The notes under the pieces were generated by a model that saw only the letters and a program-made list of their open reading frames with translations, was not told the DNA's origin and did not search any database. Positions 11,056 through 20,824 of a stretch of 64,000 nt of DNA are shown piece after piece (positions within the stretch are counted from its first letter, which is position 1; every line of letters begins with the position of its first letter). Source of the stretch: Umbilicaria muhlenbergii (Eukaryota > Ascomycota > Lecanoromycetes > Umbilicariales > Umbilicariaceae); NCBI GenBank assembly GCA_000611775.1, contig KK106982.1:1426001-1490000 (forward strand), written 5' to 3'. A program made the position numbers and the translations under genes.

Positions 11056-11910
11056 GGTTATTTACGTGCCTTGGACATGTGATTCCCAGGATAGTATGGT
11101 ATTGGCGTACAAGAAATCTTATTTTGGGTAGTTGAGATCATCATTTGAACTAGCGGCCTTCGAGGCAATGTAATCAGGGTGCACTTTGCGATCAGGAGAG
11201 GTGGTGCCATTGCTGAGCAACAGATCATCTGTGAATAGTGGAGATTCCATGGAAGCCTGCAGGAATCAAAAACAAGTTCTTCTGTGGGGAATTTTATATC
11301 CCAGCTCTGTCCACCGGGTTATGACTTCATCCATCACCAATTCTCGGCAACCGTACTCCAAGAATAGATGTTATTTGCCTGATTTTGGTTGATCACGCTG
11401 ATTGTCTTTTTCATTTTCCCCAACCAGAGTATGTTCCAATGTAGGATCAGGTACACCTCGACCAAAGAGCACCAAGGCCAGGCTAACGAGAGCGCTCGTA
11501 ATGTGCAGGCAGTCAATAACAGTCGTTGCCGCATAAATCTCCTCCACTCACGATCGTGTGACTAACTTCAATATCTGTCACACATCTCACAAATCTCGAA
11601 GCTGGCTCCTCCTCTACCTCCTCCACTGCGCCCTGCGAGCCATCCCAACAACTCATTCTCGTTCCTAAGATACCTGTTTCCACATACCCGTCAACGAGCC
11701 CGAGCTCGACTCTCCGCCTTCAGGCACGAGACCCTACCGTACTACCGCCAACGAGCACAATCTCGCATCTATCAATTTATCGTCGAGCGTCAAAAGAAAC
11801 GCCGAATACGGAAGGCGGCTGGCAGGGGCATAATAGCTCTCCTGCAGAGGAGACGAAGCAGGATCTCCGCCGCCCTCCGCAAAAAGGATGCGGATTCTTC
11901 GACAAGAAGC
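11056..11910. other. Intergenic and probable 5' leader of the App1 gene
   Basis: No separate gene seen. From 11567 to 11910 the App1 frame is open but has no ATG. It would encode a Pro-rich then Arg/Lys-rich peptide. This is either 5' leader or an extra N-terminal coding part reached from an unseen upstream exon. Confidence 0.45.
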
Positions 11911-14628
11911 ATGTCACAACCAGGGTCATCGGGTGCGCTGAACAGTGTTGGGGAAAGCCTTGGTTCTGTAGCGGAGGGCTCTCAAAGAGGCGCACGCCGG
12001 AGGAAGCTCGCAGGATATCTCAAGGCTGCCAACGAGCTACGACAGTCATATCAACAAACGCACACATCGCGAGGGTTGAATGATGCCGAAGCGGACGAAG
12101 ATGAGGCAGGCATACCGGGTGCGTTCCCCGAAGTAGCTATCGCTCGTAATGGAGAGGAAGAAATGGTGCTTTTCCCAAGCTATGCGCGACGGCATGTCAA
12201 GCAAGAGAAGGGGCTACAGCAAGACCCACCGGGCTATTCACAAGACCTACGAAGCAGCGCAGGAGGTGGTGATGCAGAGTACTGGCGAAGAGAATGGGAT
12301 CGATACGAGGATGATAATGCTGTAGTGGATGTGGACGTTCGTGGATGGATCTACTCTCCCCATCGAGGGCCGATGACCCGCAAAAATAGACTTCTGGTTG
12401 GCCTCGCACGACATCTCAGCGGTATACCAGCTCCTTCCGCGGCTAGTCGTGGCGGTAGTCGGGCATCAAGTCCACATAGCCATCTTCGCGATAGAGTCGA
12501 AGCACGGGCAGCTAAGCATGAGGAAGAGCAGGTGGAGAGAGAAGCCGAAGCAATAACCAAAAGAGGAGAAGGAGAGGCAGATGTTGCTCAGCGAGGTGGT
12601 TATAGCGAGTATCCTGGCCGCGACCCGGACAGGACAAGCATCTACAGCGCGGCAAGTGAGAGTCGAACCCCCTCGCCCGAGAGATACCGAGAAGAATCAC
12701 AGGGACGCAATGGTTCCATCCCGCAGGAGCAGGATGATGCACCAGGACCCGGATTTCTTGCAAAGAGAGCGTCTTGGAATCAACCTGCAAACATGACTCC
12801 TGCTGAGCTTGCGGTTGCCAATGCGCACATGATGGCTAGGCTCAAGCCTTTCCTTACGGACCCGCTTGTTAGTATGCCGTTGACTGTATTCTTCTACAAT
12901 GAGAAGACTTCCCGCTCTCGAACCATTACAACAAACGAAGCCGGGCACTTCTCACTCCGAGCCGCCCTGGACTTTGTCCCGACTCATGTTAGGGTCCTCG
13001 CCTCTGAAAATCTATCCGCTGTGGAGGAGGTCCAAATTACTGAGCCAGGGGGAATTAGCATGATTAGCGACATCGACGATACTATCAAGCATTCAGCTAT
13101 TAGCAGCGGGGCGAAGGAGATATTCCGCAATACCTTCATCCGTGAACTGGGAGATCTAGCCATTGAGGGAGTGAAAGAATGGTATACAAAGATGGCCGAG
13201 ATGGGTGTGAAATTACACTACGTATCAAACTCTCCGTGGCAGCTATACCCTGTCCTCGTCAGCTTTTTTGCTCGAGCAGGTCTTCCACCTGGTTCATTTC
13301 ATTTGAAGCAGTACTCTGGAATGCTTCAGGGCATCTTTGAGCCTGTTGCCGAGCGAAAAAAGGGTACGCTTGAGCGAATACTACGGGACTTTCCCCAACG
13401 ACGCTTTATCCTTGTTGGAGATAGCGGAGAAGCGGACCTTGAGCTCTACACCGATATTGTGTTGTCGAATCCTGGGAGAATCCTTGGCGTGTTCATCAGA
13501 GATGTGACGACTTCAGAGAACCACGGATTCTTCGATTCTTCCATGGGCGCACTGAAGGGTGAGAAAGGAACAAAGTCGCCTCAGCGTGGGAGAGTTGGTG
13601 GCACCATGTCACCGACTAAGCTCACTGCCAAGCTTGAGCAAAGACCAGCGCTTCCACCTCGTCAACAAACGCAACCTGCATGGTCACAACCGGAGCGGAC
13701 TGGACCAGTCATGGGCACGTTGATCGATTTCGACGAGGAGCCGACAGAGCCACGGAAAGGCTTGACGCGTTCGATGACCGATACCGTGGGCCCGGACGCA
13801 GACAGAAAAGCATCAATCGCATCAACGAAATCTCTCCCACCCAACCGGCCGTCCAAGCCCATAGCCCTCCGAAGCCTATCCGGCGAGTCGAACGGGTCCA
13901 CATCGCCAACCAACGAATCCAGCGATCCCGCCTCACTCCGCAGACGCCCCATCCCACCCCCCAAACCGCGCAAATACTCCACTTCCCACGACCCAACGAC
14001 CCAACCCCCCGACCCCAGTCCCCTCGCGCAAACCCAAAACGTCTCATCCCCTCCCAACACCCGCGCCACATCCCTCGAACGCTCCGGCTACCGCTCCGCC
14101 GTCAAGAACAAGGTCGCCTCCGCCTACAACGCCCTCCCCTCCCCCTCCTCCTACTGGTACGGCACCAGCACCGGCACTAGCACCGGCGCTGCTCAACCCT
14201 CCCATCCCAACACCAACCCACCCGACTCCTCCCCCCGCACCCCCTCCACATCCACCACCCCTCCCCCCCCTCCCAAACTCAAATCCAAAACCGCGCCCCC
14301 ACCCGTTCCCCCCCGCCGCAACCTGACCGCCTACCCCGCCGCCGCCGCCCAATACGCCAGCACCCGCTTCAGCAGCACCTGGAACGCCGACCGCAGCGGC
14401 GAGGACATCAACGACCCCGTCCCGCCCGTCAACAAGAAAGAAGAACTGTGGAAACGCCGGTGGGGAAGGGCGCGGGCGGTGATGGAGGAGAGGGGGGTCT
14501 TGTTGAGGAGTTGGCGGGTGGGTGGAGATGTGCTGGAGGTGGCGGTGGGGTTGGTGGAGGGTGCGAGGAAGGAGGGGGGGTTCAATCAGGTGGGGGAGCT
14601 GAAGGGAGGGGAAGGGAGGGGGAGGTAG
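11911..14628 (+). CDS. app1: App1-type phosphatidate phosphatase (DUF2183)
   Basis: App1 is a Mg-dependent phosphatidate phosphatase of cortical actin patches that converts phosphatidate to diacylglycerol during endocytosis. A single 905-codon frame carries an N-terminal KLAGYLKAANELRQSY helix and an acidic/low-complexity region. A beta domain around residues 300-375 precedes the catalytic domain. The HAD-like signature is SDIDDTIKHS, with D387, D389 and T391 of the DxDxT motif. Further conserved parts are LHYVSNSPWQLYP, GSFHLKQYSG and FILVGDSGEADLELY. The C-terminal ~300 residues are Pro-rich, with PPxPP clusters that in yeast App1 recruit SH3 actin-patch proteins. Codon choice shifts strongly to C-ending and then G-rich codons toward the 3' end. 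The true start may lie upstream, since the frame stays open without ATG for about 340 nt. Confidence 0.93.
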   Translation: MSQPGSSGALNSVGESLGSVAEGSQRGARRRKLAGYLKAANELRQSYQQTHTSRGLNDAEADEDEAGIPGAFPEVAIARNGEEEMVLFPSYARRHVKQEKGLQQDPPGYSQDLRSSAGGGDAEYWRREWDRYEDDNAVVDVDVRGWIYSPHRGPMTRKNRLLVGLARHLSGIPAPSAASRGGSRASSPHSHLRDRVEARAAKHEEEQVEREAEAITKRGEGEADVAQRGGYSEYPGRDPDRTSIYSAASESRTPSPERYREESQGRNGSIPQEQDDAPGPGFLAKRASWNQPANMTPAELAVANAHMMARLKPFLTDPLVSMPLTVFFYNEKTSRSRTITTNEAGHFSLRAALDFVPTHVRVLASENLSAVEEVQITEPGGISMISDIDDTIKHSAISSGAKEIFRNTFIRELGDLAIEGVKEWYTKMAEMGVKLHYVSNSPWQLYPVLVSFFARAGLPPGSFHLKQYSGMLQGIFEPVAERKKGTLERILRDFPQRRFILVGDSGEADLELYTDIVLSNPGRILGVFIRDVTTSENHGFFDSSMGALKGEKGTKSPQRGRVGGTMSPTKLTAKLEQRPALPPRQQTQPAWSQPERTGPVMGTLIDFDEEPTEPRKGLTRSMTDTVGPDADRKASIASTKSLPPNRPSKPIALRSLSGESNGSTSPTNESSDPASLRRRPIPPPKPRKYSTSHDPTTQPPDPSPLAQTQNVSSPPNTRATSLERSGYRSAVKNKVASAYNALPSPSSYWYGTSTGTSTGAAQPSHPNTNPPDSSPRTPSTSTTPPPPPKLKSKTAPPPVPPRRNLTAYPAAAAQYASTRFSSTWNADRSGEDINDPVPPVNKKEELWKRRWGRARAVMEERGVLLRSWRVGGDVLEVAVGLVEGARKEGGFNQVGELKGGEGRGR

Positions 14629-14710
14629 GATCGGTGGGGAAGGGAGGGGGGTTGAGGGGGGGAGGTTGAGAAGAGGGGTTGTGGGGGGGTGGAGTGGAGG
14701 GGTATATGCG
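14440..14710 (+). repeat. G-run-rich tract across the App1 3' end
   Basis: After ~500 bp in which plus is very C-rich, plus abruptly becomes a series of G runs of 3-7 bases across the last ~60 codons and the 3' flank. Several sets of four closely spaced G runs could form quadruplexes in DNA or in the 3'UTR. Confidence 0.6.
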
Positions 14711-15607
14711 GGATATGGGGGAGAGTGAGTAAGTGGCTGGAAAGGTGGGGCACTGTTGCGTTTGGTGGAGGCGGGTTGAGTTTTAAAAAACCTGATATGA
14801 CTTGAGCGGCACGTAGGGGCAGGTCTTGCTTCTGGTGGTTTCGCATAGCGGTGGCGTTTTGTCGTAATTGATTGATTCTTCTCTCGCTGTTGCTGGCCTG
14901 GACTAAGGTGGTGCTTTCTGCCACTACACCACACGGGCGAGCTACTCGACAAAAAGTCATCCTTAGGAACAATTAAATGTTCTGCCTACACAGTGGACTC
15001 GATTGAATCCCAATAGCCACCTCCTTCAAGTGCTGTAAGTGGAATATCGTTTAGCTGCCTGAGCTGTACGGTTGTCTCATTACCTTTTGCCGTGCAGGCA
15101 CCGCAGCTGCAAGGGAAGGCTAAAGGCTTCAACACTTTTGAGGCGGAGTCGGTATGCGGATTGTGGGTATGGCACGCTCTGAGTTTGTGAGATTTTAAAC
15201 TAGGTCTTCGTCTTTGTTGCATTTGTGACTAGCTCGGGCTTGTTTCGATTGGACAGATGTGTGGGCATAGAGGTGTCTGGTTGTGCAGGCGTATGCATCA
15301 GTTCGTAATCTAAGCGAAGCCTGAGACCGCCCTTCTCAGCCACGATGATCGGCATTCAAGATAAGTTTAGATGATTCCCACTTTCTTATTGTATTCTACA
15401 TAGAGCAGCTCTTTATTTCATGTTTCAGCCCGCCATTTTCCCTTTCTATCGCGTTTTCAATGCCAAGCGATAGTATAACATTAGCATTGTTTCAGAAGGT
15501 CTTTGATATTTCTATGTCCTCATTTTAGTCTGATACTGGCCTCGCTATTTCACAATGGGGAAGGTAATATTTGCTATTCTAAACTAGACACTACTTTCTT
15601 CGCTGAA
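14629..15607. other. Intergenic with a possible small minus-strand ORF
   Basis: A 78-codon frame (15222-14986, minus, ATG start) ends with a Cys-bearing segment, FPCSCGACTAKG, and a neat C-terminus, but I recognise no family and no splice sites. 15223-15607 is AT-rich with no coding signal. The App1 3' flank carries G runs. Confidence 0.35.
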
Positions 15608-16830
15608 TCAGAGCACTTGCAACTTGACATCCGAACGCATCACACTGCTTTCAATCTCAAAACCTTGGCCGCCTGTGTTTCCCCTTTTGAAGAGGCCGGG
15701 AGTTATGACAAGCTCTACAACAGTTCCAAAAGCATTCTCACTACCGGGTTCGTCAATGCGATCGTCTTCGTTGATGTCTCTCATAGCCTCTAGGTCAAAC
15801 ATCACGGGCGGTCTAGATTGTTGCGGATCGGGTAAGTCCGACATGGTACTGGCGAGGTGACGGACGGACCAACATGCTCGCTGGCATCGAAGCTTCTGGG
15901 ATAGTCTGAGAGCGCGAAATATGATCCCCAGTAGCTCATCTTCCAGCTTTTGCTGGTTGGTCTCCTTGCTCCACCCAGCAATTGGCGTCAGGATGTATTG
16001 ACCACAGCTCTTGATGTACGTTTGCACCGCTTCCGTCGTGCTACTCGAGCTATCCAGTGTTGATAAGAGCGTCGTGGTCAGCGCTCTCCAATCGTTGAGG
16101 GCACGATGAGATACTGCTTTACGGTCTTTGGAAGTGGTGGACGATTAGCAGCGCCCTTTCCATTCATGAACAACGCTACTACTCACCTGCCCGCAAGAGC
16201 TTGTTCTCTATCATAGAGACATCGTGCGCAATATCTTTCTCTAACCACGGATCCTCGCAACACGACCCTGGATGGTTGTCGCTCGGCAGGCATTGAAATA
16301 AAAAGTCGGCCATACACAGGCTGACCCAACCCCGAACAAACAGTCGCCGGTCCTTTCGGTTGCTCAAAAGACGTCGGAGATCTGGGCAGCCTGGGGCTAA
16401 ATTTCGGAAAGCTGTTGCTACTCGCGGTGGTAAAGTCTTTAGGCTGATCTGGCTGTCGTAAGCGAACTTGATCGACCAAGTCCTCACTTCGTCCAAGATA
16501 CTACGGAAATCACAGAGGATATCATCGTCTGTTGCTTGGGGTCCGAGAAAGAGCTCCTTGTTGTCCATGTTATATTGCATCTTGTTCGCCTGATACTTGA
16601 ACCTCGCGTTTCGATCCATCTCGGATACTAAAAGTAGTTGCAGTTCCGATATCTTTTGCGCTTGTGTGATTCTTTCTTCTTGAAGTTGTCTCACACTTTC
16701 TGTAGCAGCATGTAGCTGCTTCGTAAGGGCATAGTTGGGGTTAAGTTTGGCATCGAGAGCCTATAGGTCTTAGCTTGAACCAGCGGGACAGACTCGCGGG
16801 ATTGCGTACCTAGATCACAGCTTTCAGCAT
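15608..16830 (-). CDS. Conserved fungal protein of unknown function
   Basis: Proposed exons are 16830-16819 (tentative first exon, M-L-K-A), 16760-16187 and 16125-15608, with introns of 58 and 61 nt; about 367 residues. The second intron is well supported (GTGAGT donor, GCTAATC branch, AAAG acceptor). The N-terminal ~80 residues form a coiled coil rich in Gln/Glu/Leu. They are followed by a globular part with FRSILDEVRTWSIKF and a Trp/Phe-rich helix (FVRGWVSLCMADFLF). The C-terminal strand-like segment includes TVVELVITPGLFKRGN. This layout matches a widespread Pezizomycotina family with no assigned function that I know only as hypothetical proteins. It sits beside a GTPase and an Hsp70-like gene. 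The first exon is uncertain because the obvious upstream frame hits a stop at the splice site. Confidence 0.6.
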
Positions 16831-17182
16831 TAGGAAGCCTGATATTGCTTTGATTGACTCACTAGATCGTTTTTTTTATTTGGCGACAGATATCCATCCT
16901 CGCTGGGCTCTGTGAAATGCCTCAGCACTAATCATTTCGAACGCAGCGTGCCGCCAACAGTCATTACACCTACTACCTGATTCAGAATATGGCGCCTGAA
17001 CCGCTTTCTCTGGCCTGGAACAATGTTTTTTATTAGTCTTGATTGTCTTAAACATTATGTTCCAGAATAATTCTAAGGCCACTGGGGTCACGTAGTGCCT
17101 CTATAGTTAATTGACGTTCTGGCCGCGAGTTTATATTAAACACATTATTGCGAAGTCACCCGTATAAGCAGCCATAGTACAA

Positions 17183-17252
17183 GTCTCATGGCTCCACACG
17201 GCTGTCTCATGGCTCCACACGGCTGTCTCATGGCTTCATACGGCTGTCTCAG
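17183..17252 (+). repeat. Three 21-bp tandem copies
   Basis: The 21-bp unit GTCTCATGGCTCCACACGGC plus T is present twice exactly (17183-17203, 17204-17224), once with two changes (17225-17245), and as a partial fourth copy. Confidence 0.85.
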
Positions 17253-17294
17253 GCTCCGCCTAGATCAGCCGTTGCCACATAGCTAGTCATCATT

Positions 17295-17324
17295 CACTCA
17301 GAGCGGCTCCACTCAGAGCGGCTC
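17295..17324 (+). repeat. 15-bp perfect tandem duplication
   Basis: CACTCAGAGCGGCTC occurs twice back to back (17295-17309 and 17310-17324), 50 bp from the 21-bp array. Confidence 0.85.
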
Positions 17325-19135
17325 CGTCGGCCCAATAATGGCCCCAGTGCCGCAGTGAATGGTCTTCCATAGTATCACCGTAGGTTCACTTTCCCGGTAA
17401 AGTAAAAGGGATTTAGAGTTGGACTGAGGGCAACTCATAGCCGAGGAAGCTACAGTATAGGCCAGGAGACTTGAGTTCCTTGCTTTGGCAGCTGGATTAT
17501 ATGACACCATCAGAAGGTCGGCTTGATTTGTCAAGTAGGCATTGCTGTACATCGCTATCACAGAGGCTTTGGCATACATTCTCTCCGTTTTCATTTGGCC
17601 TCGTTGGAAGTTGTTCCATTGATCATTGACATCGTCCGGTGATAGTTCCAGTAACTATCCGTGAAGAGTGGGTGGGATACAGCAGCTTGATTCCATTAAG
17701 GTTCATCAACGAAGTTGGAACTGGCAACGAAAACATGATACTCATTCGCTGCTATTGCTTCAAACACTGCTGAGTTACACCTGGACTGAAACAGCTAAGA
17801 AGCCGCAGAGAAGATAAGAAAATAATGGCCAAGAGACGCTACCATGAGCGGAAGGTGTGGATTACCAGAAATAAGTGTAGAGAAGATTAAATTGTCCTGT
17901 CGATCCTCCAAAGATGCTTGACGCTTGGCATCCCGATGTCCAGCCATATGAATTTAGAATTTGCTCTGGCTACTTCTTTTCGCGTAGGGGCACTTAGGTA
18001 TTGCATGGCATAATTACTTGCGCCCAGCAAAATTGTACTCAATAGGTTCATTGCTAAGTGCAGCCATCTGCCCTGATTTTAATCTGCGGTGTAAGACCTA
18101 ACATGTAACGTGTCTATGCCTGGTTGGTACAGTGGAGAGGAAGTGGCTGTGCATACCATTACAGCGCTGTTGAGAATCAAAACTAGAGTCGCCGTGTCAG
18201 CACCGAACATTGCTTTAGGGTATCTAGTTGGGCTCTGAGTCCACAGGACTGCTGACGTTTTAGTAGTTCTATACATTCATTCTAGTCGGTTTGCATCGAT
18301 TTTAGGTATCAATAGTACTGGTAATCTGCTATTTTATACCCTTATAAGTTTTTTATTGTTACTTTCTCCCTCAAACTCAATTATTTTTTACTCTATACCC
18401 TCATCATGTAATTAATGTTTAGAAGCATGGAATAGATCAATTAATGAGGTCTTAATCTTCACCTCACTGACATCATATCAAAAAGTAACTTTTTCTTGAA
18501 AACTTTGAAGTCTGTCACATGTAGTCCTCAGGTCACCCTTACTTCAGTACGTGGTGGAAATGTTGTTAGTACGCCAAGGCCTGCAGGGGTCTTAGTGCCA
18601 TGCTGCTCTATAGAGCTCAACTTTTTAATGTGTTTCTGGTTGTGGAGTAGAATAATGACAGAGGGTGGCGAATGAAAATAGCATGGCTCTAACGCCCTTG
18701 CGCACCTTTGACGTACTACCAACACTTTCAAGATGTACCGGAGTACGTCTGTTGAGTTGTGAGATGACTTCATAATGAAGGCACATTAATCCTCTGTTTA
18801 ATTGGCTCTACATAGCTCTATTGTAAGTCTACATTTGATGTATGTAGCACTAGCAGGACTGACTTCTCGCTGCTTGACTCTATTGATTGCTATTCTCCTT
18901 ATAGCTAGGACTACACTATAGGGAAACTGCTAAACGCCCCAAATAATAGCTACAGTTATGGGTGTGGTTTTACAAGGACCCTAAGCAGACTTGTCCAAGA
19001 TTACGACCCGAAAAGACATGCTTATCTGATACGTTTAGGGTCAACGTTGTCCATCTACTCGTAAATGATATTTTATAGAATCAGGGACCAAAAACTTTCG
19101 ATCAAGCTGCGTCCTGCAGATGAGGAAGTCGGATT

Positions 19136-20337
19136 CTAAAAGTTGGAGAAGAATTCAGTGACTGTGTCTCCAATACCAGAATCTGCGAGCCATGTGCTCA
19201 ACAAGCCTCCCCCCCCTGAGCCGGTGGGAAGCCCCACAAACATGCCGAGAAATCCCAGGACCGAAGGGAGAAACGGCAATACATTTCCCAAGCCACCCTT
19301 CTTTTTCTTCTCTTTCTTGTCATTGATCTGTTCACGCACCTCGGCTGCTACATCTCTCCTGAGCGTCTGTTGATCCTCTGCGGCCTTCTGCAAGCGAGCC
19401 TTTTCTTCCGCCCAGTCCTTTTGAATCTTGTTTCTCATCGCCCGATCGCTCTCTTGCAACTTACGACGAAGGTCTTCCAAGTCCCTAAGTCCCTGCTCGT
19501 ATTCCGCTTTCTTGGATCCTGCCTCGTCGTTGACCATTGCACCAGCTGTGGTCTGGTTCAAAGGTTTGCCTTCATCAACCATCTCGCGTTGTATGTCCAG
19601 AACGATGCTGCGTTTGCTTAAAAGCTGGCTGACCATCCCGATAGCGGAAGGTCGGTCACCGTAGAATCGAGTCATGATGGAACCATTGCTCAGCATGTAA
19701 GCCCAAAAGTTTGTGCGCAATTGTTGTTCTCGATCTGCCCCAATGGCTTCTTCGACCTCGTTCCAGCGTGTTGTTGCAAGAACCACGTTCGCCAGCGCAT
19801 TTGCGCCGCATATCTTTGTGAAGATCTTGAGTGTTTTCATTGATGAGCCTTGGAACCTGAGATCTGTAACGCGATGCAAGTAGATTACGCCCTTGAGGGT
19901 AACACCGAGCTCGTATTGTGCAGCGAGCATCTTGCAAACTTCTGCCAGGATTTCCGAGTCACTGCGATTTGTATCGTCGAACCCCGGAGTGTCGATAAGT
20001 AGGACTCTACTTTTACCGATTTCGACTGGGACTCCTTTACAGACTGTAGTACCTGCAACGTGTTAGATCGTCAAGAGTGAGTGCATACAATGCATGCTGC
20101 AGAAATAGAAAGCTCACAAGATTCTAGCTGATTGCTTTCCTCGACCGCATCTCGGTTGGCAAGTTTGTTGATCAGATAGCTCTTTCCTGAGCCTGTGACG
20201 CCCATCACGAGAATCATGCTGGGGAGCTCTGCTTGCGACATTTGATATGCCATGTTCAAAGCGGGTTTAAGAACAACGAATTCTCTTTGACAAAGACCAT
20301 AAGACTTATGAACTGTCGTAGGAGACTTTGAATTCAA
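19136..20337 (-). CDS. P-loop GTPase (AIG1/septin-like) with C-terminal membrane segment
   Basis: Two exons, 20337-20118 and 20052-19136, with a 65-nt intron (GTGAGC donor, TTGCAG acceptor); up to 378 residues. The G domain has Walker A GVTGSGKS (46-53), a CTTV switch region and the G3 motif LIDTPGFDD (92-100). The G4 place reads LATTRWNEV rather than NKxD, as in several fungal AIG1-like GTPases. A long charged coiled coil (~250-330) is followed by a Gly/Leu/Phe-rich hydrophobic segment (LPFLPSVLGFLGMFVGLP) that could anchor the protein in a membrane, as in animal GIMAPs. Translation may start at M29 or M33, since the first 28 residues are not obviously conserved. It lies head to head with the Hsp70-like gene, with about 490 bp between them, so they may be co-expressed. 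Role unknown; a stress or immune-type role is inference. Confidence 0.82.
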
Positions 20338-20597
20338 CTACTGTTTACACCTCCACGAAGGATATATGGAGGGTAACGAGTAGCTTGGCGCAAGCTAATT
20401 GAGGCTTTGCCAGCTGGGGGCCGCCTGATGTTACATACACACAGCAGATATTCCTTCCGGAAGTTATCGACCCAGGACCAGTCAAGATGCTCTTTCACTA
20501 ATGACGCAGAAGCGGCATTGTGAAGATGAGAATGCCGACAGGTTAGCTGCATTGACACCTTTATCACTCACGGTATTATTGGTCGATGGGTGTCACA

Positions 20598-20622
20598 CAA
20601 TTAATGCAACAACTATTAATTG
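20598..20622. promoter_or_regulatory. 8-bp dyad in the shared GTPase/Hsp70-like promoter
   Basis: CAATTAAT (20598-20605) and ATTAATTG (20615-20622) are perfect reverse complements around a 9-bp spacer. The dyad sits near the middle of the only intergenic region between the two divergent genes, so it is a candidate binding site. AT-rich dyads also arise by chance. Confidence 0.3.
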
Positions 20623-20824
20623 CAAGAAGCCGATATTGATTGCTCTAACTATACTCAGGGACTCTATGATCGACGTTTCATCCACATGTCACCGTTGAGC
20701 AACCGTGTACACGCCCAAAGCTTCATAGCTGATGCAGTGCAACCGCATCTATTGGCGTTCTCTAGCGTTCTCGTTCCTCCCTTACATCGAGTCCATCGAA
20801 CAGCAATGAGCATTAAGTGATGCC

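Larger units (their letters stand above)
16831..19135. other. AT-rich gene-poor gap with short tandem repeats
   Basis: No gene could be modelled. Two short tandem arrays lie at 17183-17252 and 17295-17324. A 20-bp word at 16985-17004 recurs with one mismatch at 39205-39224. Open frames on minus (17594-17313, 18276-18079, 18773-18528) look like chance or decayed sequence. Confidence 0.5.

Noticed and set aside
14044-14952. 302-codon minus-strand frame opposite App1
   Set aside because: It is the antisense of the Pro-rich and G-rich tail; composition alone keeps it open.
16831-19135. A decayed retroelement in the AT-rich gap
   Set aside because: No terminal repeats or recognisable element proteins were found; AT-richness alone is not enough.
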